Notes under the pieces: generated by a model
The model's database searches: none
The model's input: only the letters and a program-made list of their open reading frames with translations
What the model was told of the DNA's origin: nothing
Source: Ruegeria atlantica
GTDB lineage: Bacteria; Pseudomonadota; Alphaproteobacteria; Rhodobacterales; Rhodobacteraceae
Direction of reading: 5' to 3'
Assembly (NCBI RefSeq): GCF_001458195.1
Contig: NZ_CYPU01000072.1
Span: forward strand, 1-64,000
Length of the DNA stretch: 64,000 bases
Position numbers and translations under genes: made by a program
Shown: positions 60,475 through 64,000 of the stretch, one piece after another
Layout of the letters: every line of letters starts with the position of its first letter
Position numbering within the stretch: the stretch's first letter is position 1

Positions 60475-60729
60475 TTATCCTCTTAGGCGGTGGTGCAGGA
60501 TGATTGGAACCGCAAGGTCTTCCTCATCGCTTAGGTGCCGTTTCAGAAAGGCCTCGATGGCCTGTGATGTATCGTGCAGGGTCCCGACCTCGGATCGAGC
60601 CTGATCCTCATCCAATTGAATGAGCTTGATCACACGATTGGCCGTCCGTGTGTATTGGTCAAGGACCAGATCGAGGTCGGCATGGTCCTTTTCCAAAACC
60701 TTTTGTCCGCAAGCAAGGTCACCGCCCAC
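60475..60729 (-). pseudogene. C-terminal fragment of a hemerythrin-domain protein
   Basis: An 84-codon frame with LEKDHADLDLVLDQYTRTANRV, LHDTSQAIEAFLKRHLSDEED and VPIILHHRLRG, which is the C-terminal half of hemerythrin-like cation-binding proteins seen next to ECM4-type GST genes. Normal members are about 190 aa with an additional N-terminal HHHxxED helix pair that is missing. An in-frame TGA at 60730-60732 sits directly before the first codon (GTG), and the preceding codons do not resemble the missing half. It is best read as a 5'-truncated remnant. Confidence 0.65.
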
Positions 60730-60939
60730 TCAGTTCAGGGCTCCCAGTTCATCAGCCGTGAATGGCAGACGTTCCTGTGTCAGCACCATCTGGAACCCAG
60801 CATGAGCTGACGCGCTAACCGTCACCACAACGACGTCACCGAACGCATGATAGACCTGCCCTTGGGGGGATTGGAACAATGCCCAACGGGGTGCGACTTC
60901 CGTTAGGAGGTCGAAGACGGGCGGGAGAGTCGTTGCGGC
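60730..60939 (-). pseudogene. Open stretch in frame between phnF stop and the hemerythrin fragment
   Basis: After the phnF stop (TAG, 60940-60942) the same reading frame stays open for 69 codons to the TGA at 60730-60732, with protein-like text such as RWALFQSPQGQVYHAFGD and LTQERLPFTADELGALN. There is no ATG near the beginning and no recognised domain. It may be the C-terminal end of a lost gene or of a formerly longer phnF-linked frame. Confidence 0.3.
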
Positions 60940-61650
60940 CTAGTCCTCGTTCAGGGTCAGGGTGACCCGATCTCCGGCAAATACGGTTCGCCCAAATTCA
61001 ACCGGCAGACCATTGGGATCTGCGTTTATGCCGACGGAATACAGTACAGGCGCACCTTCTGTCAGTCGCAGGTGCAGGGCCTGTGTTGCCGTCGCCGCGC
61101 GCGCATTCAGGCGCGTTGAGATACGGGTGTAATCTTTAACACCGCAGTGCTGCAAAGCCTTCGTTACCGATTCTGTCTCTGATAGCGCCTCAAGAATGCC
61201 GGGCAAGCGGTCCGCGGGAAAGACACTTTGGAACAGCCCGATTGGCTGCCTATCCGCCAGAGACAGTCCGTCATATACGTGTACCTGGTCGCCGGAAGCG
61301 ATCTCCAGGGCCTCTGCTTCTGTTTCATCTGCGGCGCGCGTTGTGAGCGTAAGTATCTTTTTGCCAGGAATCTTACCGCTGGCCGAGATGCTCTTGTGGT
61401 ATCGGACGCGCTTGCCGATGGCATAATCGGTCGGACGGGCCGCGACAAAGACACCGGCGCCGCGACGGGCATGCACCAGACCTTGGTCCGCCAGATCCGA
61501 CAACGCGCGCCGTACCGTATGGCGGTTGACCCCGTGTTTTGCCGCCAGTTGTGCCTCGGTCGGCAGCCGGTCGCCGGTGTTGTACCGACCTTCCGCAATG
61601 TCGGATGTCAGGTTCAGGGCGATGCTTTTCCAGACAGGTGTTTTTCTCAT
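60940..61650 (-). CDS. phnF: GntR/UTRA-family regulator of phosphonate genes (PhnF)
   Basis: A 236-aa repressor. The N-terminal winged helix is GDRLPTEAQLAAKHGVNRHT, followed by VRRALSDLADQGLVHARRG. The C-terminal UTRA effector domain is LNARAATATQALHLRLTEGAPVL with SVGINADPNGLPVEFGRTVF. It is divergent from phnGHI with a matching inverted repeat between, the usual arrangement for PhnF. Confidence 0.9.
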   Translation of the reverse strand: MRKTPVWKSIALNLTSDIAEGRYNTGDRLPTEAQLAAKHGVNRHTVRRALSDLADQGLVHARRGAGVFVAARPTDYAIGKRVRYHKSISASGKIPGKKILTLTTRAADETEAEALEIASGDQVHVYDGLSLADRQPIGLFQSVFPADRLPGILEALSETESVTKALQHCGVKDYTRISTRLNARAATATQALHLRLTEGAPVLYSVGINADPNGLPVEFGRTVFAGDRVTLTLNED

Positions 61651-61706
61651 GTCATCAAATCTTCACAAGGTTGCGGATTGCCAGCTACAGCAGCGGGATA
61701 TAGTAT

Positions 61707-61735
61707 TTGTCTAGTTGTATAGATCACGTAGACAA
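61707..61735. promoter_or_regulatory. Candidate PhnF operator
   Basis: TTGTCTA (61707-61713) and TAGACAA (61729-61735) are perfect inverted arms separated by 15 bases, located between divergent phnF and phnG. The position 18 bases before phnG suggests that it covers the promoter of phnGHI. Confidence 0.6.
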
Positions 61736-61753
61736 CCCGGCCAAGAGGCTTTG

Positions 61754-62215
61754 ATGACAGATCAAACATATAATTCTAAGGCAACGCGACAGGACTGGAT
61801 GGGCCTGCTGGCGCGTGCGCCCGAAAGCGCGCTGATGCCCCTTTGGGACAAGTACGAAGTACGCCCGAATTTTGAATGGCTGCGCAGCCCCGAAGTGGGC
61901 GGCGTCATGGTGCGCGGACGCACTGGTGGCACTGGCGCTCGGTTCAACATTGGCGAAATGACCGTCACGCGGTGTTCTCTGGTGCTGCAGGATGGAACGG
62001 TTGGGCATGGATACGTGCAGGGCCGGTCCAAGTCCAAGGCCCAGGCGGCCGCATTGATTGATGCTTTGATGCAGACCTCGGCTGCGGGTGCAGTTCATGA
62101 CCAAGTGATCGCGCCGCTCGAGGGTCAGATACAGTCCGCCAGAACAGATCGCGCCTCCAAAGCCGCAGCGACGAAGGTTGAGTTTTTCACCATGGTAAGG
62201 GGAGAGGACACATGA
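61754..62215 (+). CDS. phnG: Phosphonate C-P lyase complex subunit PhnG
   Basis: A 153-aa PhnG. Family text includes RQDWMGLLARAPESAL, VGGVMVRGRTGGTGARFNIGEMTVTRCSLVL and GHGYVQGRSKSKAQAAALIDAL. PhnG, with PhnH, I and J, forms the core of the carbon-phosphorus lyase. ATG 61754 was used because the upstream frame crosses the operator. The stop overlaps phnH by four bases. Confidence 0.94.
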   Translation: MTDQTYNSKATRQDWMGLLARAPESALMPLWDKYEVRPNFEWLRSPEVGGVMVRGRTGGTGARFNIGEMTVTRCSLVLQDGTVGHGYVQGRSKSKAQAAALIDALMQTSAAGAVHDQVIAPLEGQIQSARTDRASKAAATKVEFFTMVRGEDT

Positions 62216-62787
62216 CGGCGCAGACCCAATTTTTCGGGGGTTTTCAGAATGCACCGGTCCAGGCCGCGCATGCATTCCGCGCCGCCATGACCGTAATGGC
62301 CCAGCCCGGAGAAATCCGTGACCTGAGGGGTGCGCGACCGCCAAAACCCCTATCGATCGCAGCAGGAACCTTGCTGCTGACTTTGTGTGACCCCGAGACA
62401 AAGGTCCATCTGGCGGGCGCGTTCAACACCGATGGGGTGCGCGAGTGGCTGACCTTTCACACAGGTGCGCCCATTTCACAGGCTGCTGTAGCAGATTTCG
62501 CCGTAGGGACTTGGGCCGAGCTCAGCCCACTGGGATCATTTCGTATCGGTACCGCAGAATACCCGGATCGCTCGGCCACCTTGATTGTTGAATGTGACGC
62601 GCTGCAACAAGCAGGTGCTATTCTAAGTGGTCCGGGGATCAAAGACACTGCGCGGCTATCCTTGCCGGATGCCCCGGCATTGCAGGCCAACGCGGACTTG
62701 TACCCGCTTGGATGTGACTTCTTTTTTACCTGCGGCGACCGGGTGGCGGCCCTGCCTCGCAGTTCCCAAATCAGTGTGGGGGCCTAG
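62212..62787 (+). CDS. phnH: Phosphonate C-P lyase complex subunit PhnH
   Basis: A 191-aa PhnH. The N-terminal FFGGFQNAPVQAAHAFRAAMTVMAQPGEI is typical (split by the family RxxLxxMxxPG pattern), and the C-terminal LYPLGCDFFFTCGDRVAALPRSSQ is the family tail. It overlaps phnG and is three bases from phnI, so all are co-transcribed. Confidence 0.94.
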   Translation: MTAQTQFFGGFQNAPVQAAHAFRAAMTVMAQPGEIRDLRGARPPKPLSIAAGTLLLTLCDPETKVHLAGAFNTDGVREWLTFHTGAPISQAAVADFAVGTWAELSPLGSFRIGTAEYPDRSATLIVECDALQQAGAILSGPGIKDTARLSLPDAPALQANADLYPLGCDFFFTCGDRVAALPRSSQISVGA

Positions 62788-62790
62788 GCA

Positions 62791-63882
62791 ATGTATGTTG
62801 CAGTCAAGGGTGGCGAGACGGCCATCGAAAACGCACATGCCTGGTTGGCGGAAGAAAGACGCGGCGCAACCGACATTGACGAACTGAGCATCGTCCAGAT
62901 CCGGGAACAGCTGGGTTTGGCGGTCAATCGGGTGATGGCCGAGGGGTCGTTGTACGACCCCGATTTGGCGGCCCTGGCTATCAAGCAGTCGCGCGGTGAT
63001 CTGATCGAAGCGATCTTTCTGATCCGAGCCTACCGAACGACATTGCCGCGATTTGGCTATTCGAACCCGGTTAAGACTGATGAGATGGCGTGTGATCGCC
63101 GGATTTCGGCCACGTTCAAGGATGCGCCGGGCGGGCAGGTGCTGGGGCCAACCTTTGATTACACACACCGCTTGCTGGACTTCAAACTGGCCGCAGAAGG
63201 TGAGGTTCCGGCTGCGCCTACGGCGCAACCCCGCACCGAGGCGACGCCGCATATCACTGAGTTCCTGAAGGGCGAGGACATCATTCAGGATGAACCCGCC
63301 AGTGACACTACCCCGGGTGATCTGACCCGCGAACCGATGGAGCTTCCGTCGAACCGCCCCCTGCGCCTGCAATCCCTGACCCGCGGGGATGAGGGGTTTG
63401 TACTGGGCATGGCCTATTCAACGCAACGCGGTTACGCCCGTAACCACGCATTCGTCGGTGAGTTGCGGATCGGTAAGGTCGCAGTGGAAATGGACATCCC
63501 GGAACTGGGTTTCGCCATCGACATCGGCGAAATCGAATTGACCGAATGCGAGACGGTGAACCAGTTCAAAGGTTCCAAGACGGAACCCCCGCAATTCACC
63601 CGTGGCTATGGTTTGGTGTTTGGTCAGTCTGAACGGAAATCCATCGCGATGGCTTTGGTGGATCGCGCCCTGCGTTGGGAAGAGTTGGGCGAAGACAATC
63701 TGGGCGCACCCGCGCAGGACGAGGAATTCGTGCTCAGCCACGCGGACAACATTCAGGCGACCGGATTCCTAGAACATATCAAACTGCCGCATTACGTCGA
63801 CTTTCAGTCCGAACTGGAACTGGTCCGCAAACTGCGCCGTGAGGCCGAAGAGCGGATCACGCCAAAGGAGGCAGCAGAATGA
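62791..63882 (+). CDS. phnI: Phosphonate C-P lyase complex subunit PhnI
   Basis: A 363-aa PhnI, the nucleosidase that starts the pathway by exchanging adenine of ATP for phosphonate. Family segments are MYVAVKGGETAIENAHAWL, QIREQLGLAVNRVMAEGSLYDPDLAALAIKQSRGDLIEAIFLIRAYR-type text, AYSTQRGYARNHAF and FTRGYGLVFGQSERKSIAMALVDR. It is of normal length. A HAD-like gene rather than phnJ overlaps its stop. Confidence 0.95.
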   Translation: MYVAVKGGETAIENAHAWLAEERRGATDIDELSIVQIREQLGLAVNRVMAEGSLYDPDLAALAIKQSRGDLIEAIFLIRAYRTTLPRFGYSNPVKTDEMACDRRISATFKDAPGGQVLGPTFDYTHRLLDFKLAAEGEVPAAPTAQPRTEATPHITEFLKGEDIIQDEPASDTTPGDLTREPMELPSNRPLRLQSLTRGDEGFVLGMAYSTQRGYARNHAFVGELRIGKVAVEMDIPELGFAIDIGEIELTECETVNQFKGSKTEPPQFTRGYGLVFGQSERKSIAMALVDRALRWEELGEDNLGAPAQDEEFVLSHADNIQATGFLEHIKLPHYVDFQSELELVRKLRREAEERITPKEAAE

Positions 63883-64000
63883 GGGCTGCCATGTTTGATA
63901 TCGGTGATCTGTTGCTCGACTGGCAGCCCCACTTGGCATGGGCCGAGGACCTGGCGTCCGAAGACGCCGCGCAGTCCGTTCGCAAAAGCAGCGTCCACTC
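63879..64000 (+). CDS. HAD-superfamily hydrolase, N-terminal fragment (runs off the right edge)
   Basis: ATG 63879 overlaps the phnI stop (ATGA), and 40 codons are visible. The peptide MRAAMFDIGDLLLDWQPH carries HAD motif I in altered form (usually FDIGNVLLDWDP; the nucleophile Asp and second position are D-I-G). The text AWAEDLASEDAA follows. It does not resemble the PhnJ N-terminus. A phosphatase acting on a C-P lyase product is a reasonable idea, but most of the gene lies outside the window. Confidence 0.6.
   Translation, partial: MRAAMFDIGDLLLDWQPHLAWAEDLASEDAAQSVRKSSVH

Overview
The window looks like the chromosome of a marine alphaproteobacterium of the Roseobacter group (Rhodobacterales, Ruegeria-like). 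The reasons are the order murA / DUF2948 / hisD / UPF0262 / small tyrosine phosphatase / infA / maf / short RNase E/G / yacG / tRNA-Phe, which I recall as conserved in Rhodobacteraceae, a GC-rich coding style, and a very high density of TRAP, TTT and ABC solute transporters with LacI, LysR and GntR regulators for scavenging sulfonates, methylated amines and phosphonates. No rRNA, CRISPR array, transposase or complete prophage was seen. Names rest on motif and family recognition by eye; nothing was searched against a database.

Layout. 1-178: start of a class III nucleotide cyclase leaving the window. 179-845: gene-poor stretch with repeat-like and tRNA-like debris next to tRNA-Thr. 1.0-14.1 kb: housekeeping block on the plus strand, interrupted by accessory genes (glycosyltransferase, two GNATs, a SnoaL/NTF2-like protein, a nitrilase-family hydrolase and an antisense CHAP lipoprotein). 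14.1-21.2 kb: a minus-strand SauT-like CoA ligase, SauS-like acylating sulfoacetaldehyde dehydrogenase and TctCBA transporter, divergent from a LacI regulator. 21.2-27.0 kb: a tightly coupled five-gene minus-strand operon (KGSADH-like aldehyde dehydrogenase, atypical M19 peptidase homologue, unrecognised 561-aa protein, DUF3726 protein, ComC-like Ldh2 dehydrogenase), divergent from a LysR regulator. 28.2-39.1 kb: a quaternary-amine type ABC importer, two arginase-family ureohydrolases, an MttB-family protein, an FAD/GcvT fusion demethylase and a LysR regulator. 39.1-48.3 kb: a LacI-controlled operon with a TRAP transporter, HpsN/HpsO/HpsP-like dehydrogenases, a universal stress protein and a two-subunit sulfopyruvate decarboxylase (ComDE). 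48.4-51.5 kb: an exported beta-propeller protein, an MbnH/MauG-like di-haem protein and an MbnP-like protein. 51.5-60.7 kb: outer-membrane barrel, DUF3179 protein, arylsulfatase, glutaminase, alanine symporter, cysteine synthase, glutathionyl-hydroquinone-reductase-like GST and a truncated hemerythrin. 60.9-64 kb: phnF divergent from phnGHI, followed by the start of a HAD hydrolase at the edge.

How the genes fit together. The clearest theme is organosulfonates. The 40-48 kb operon can import 2,3-dihydroxypropane-1-sulfonate (DHPS), oxidise it to (R)-sulfolactate (HpsOPN) and decarboxylate sulfopyruvate to sulfoacetaldehyde (ComDE). The missing sulfolactate-to-sulfopyruvate step could be done by the ComC-like enzyme at 21.2 kb. 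The SauS/SauT pair at 14-17 kb interconverts sulfoacetaldehyde and sulfoacetate. No Xsc desulfonating enzyme lies in this window. The second theme is nitrogenous osmolytes: the 21-39 kb region combines N-demethylases, ureohydrolases and a KGSADH-like enzyme whose common substrate is unknown, and it contains the least described genes here. The third is the propeller / MbnH / MbnP cassette directly behind the DHPS operon.
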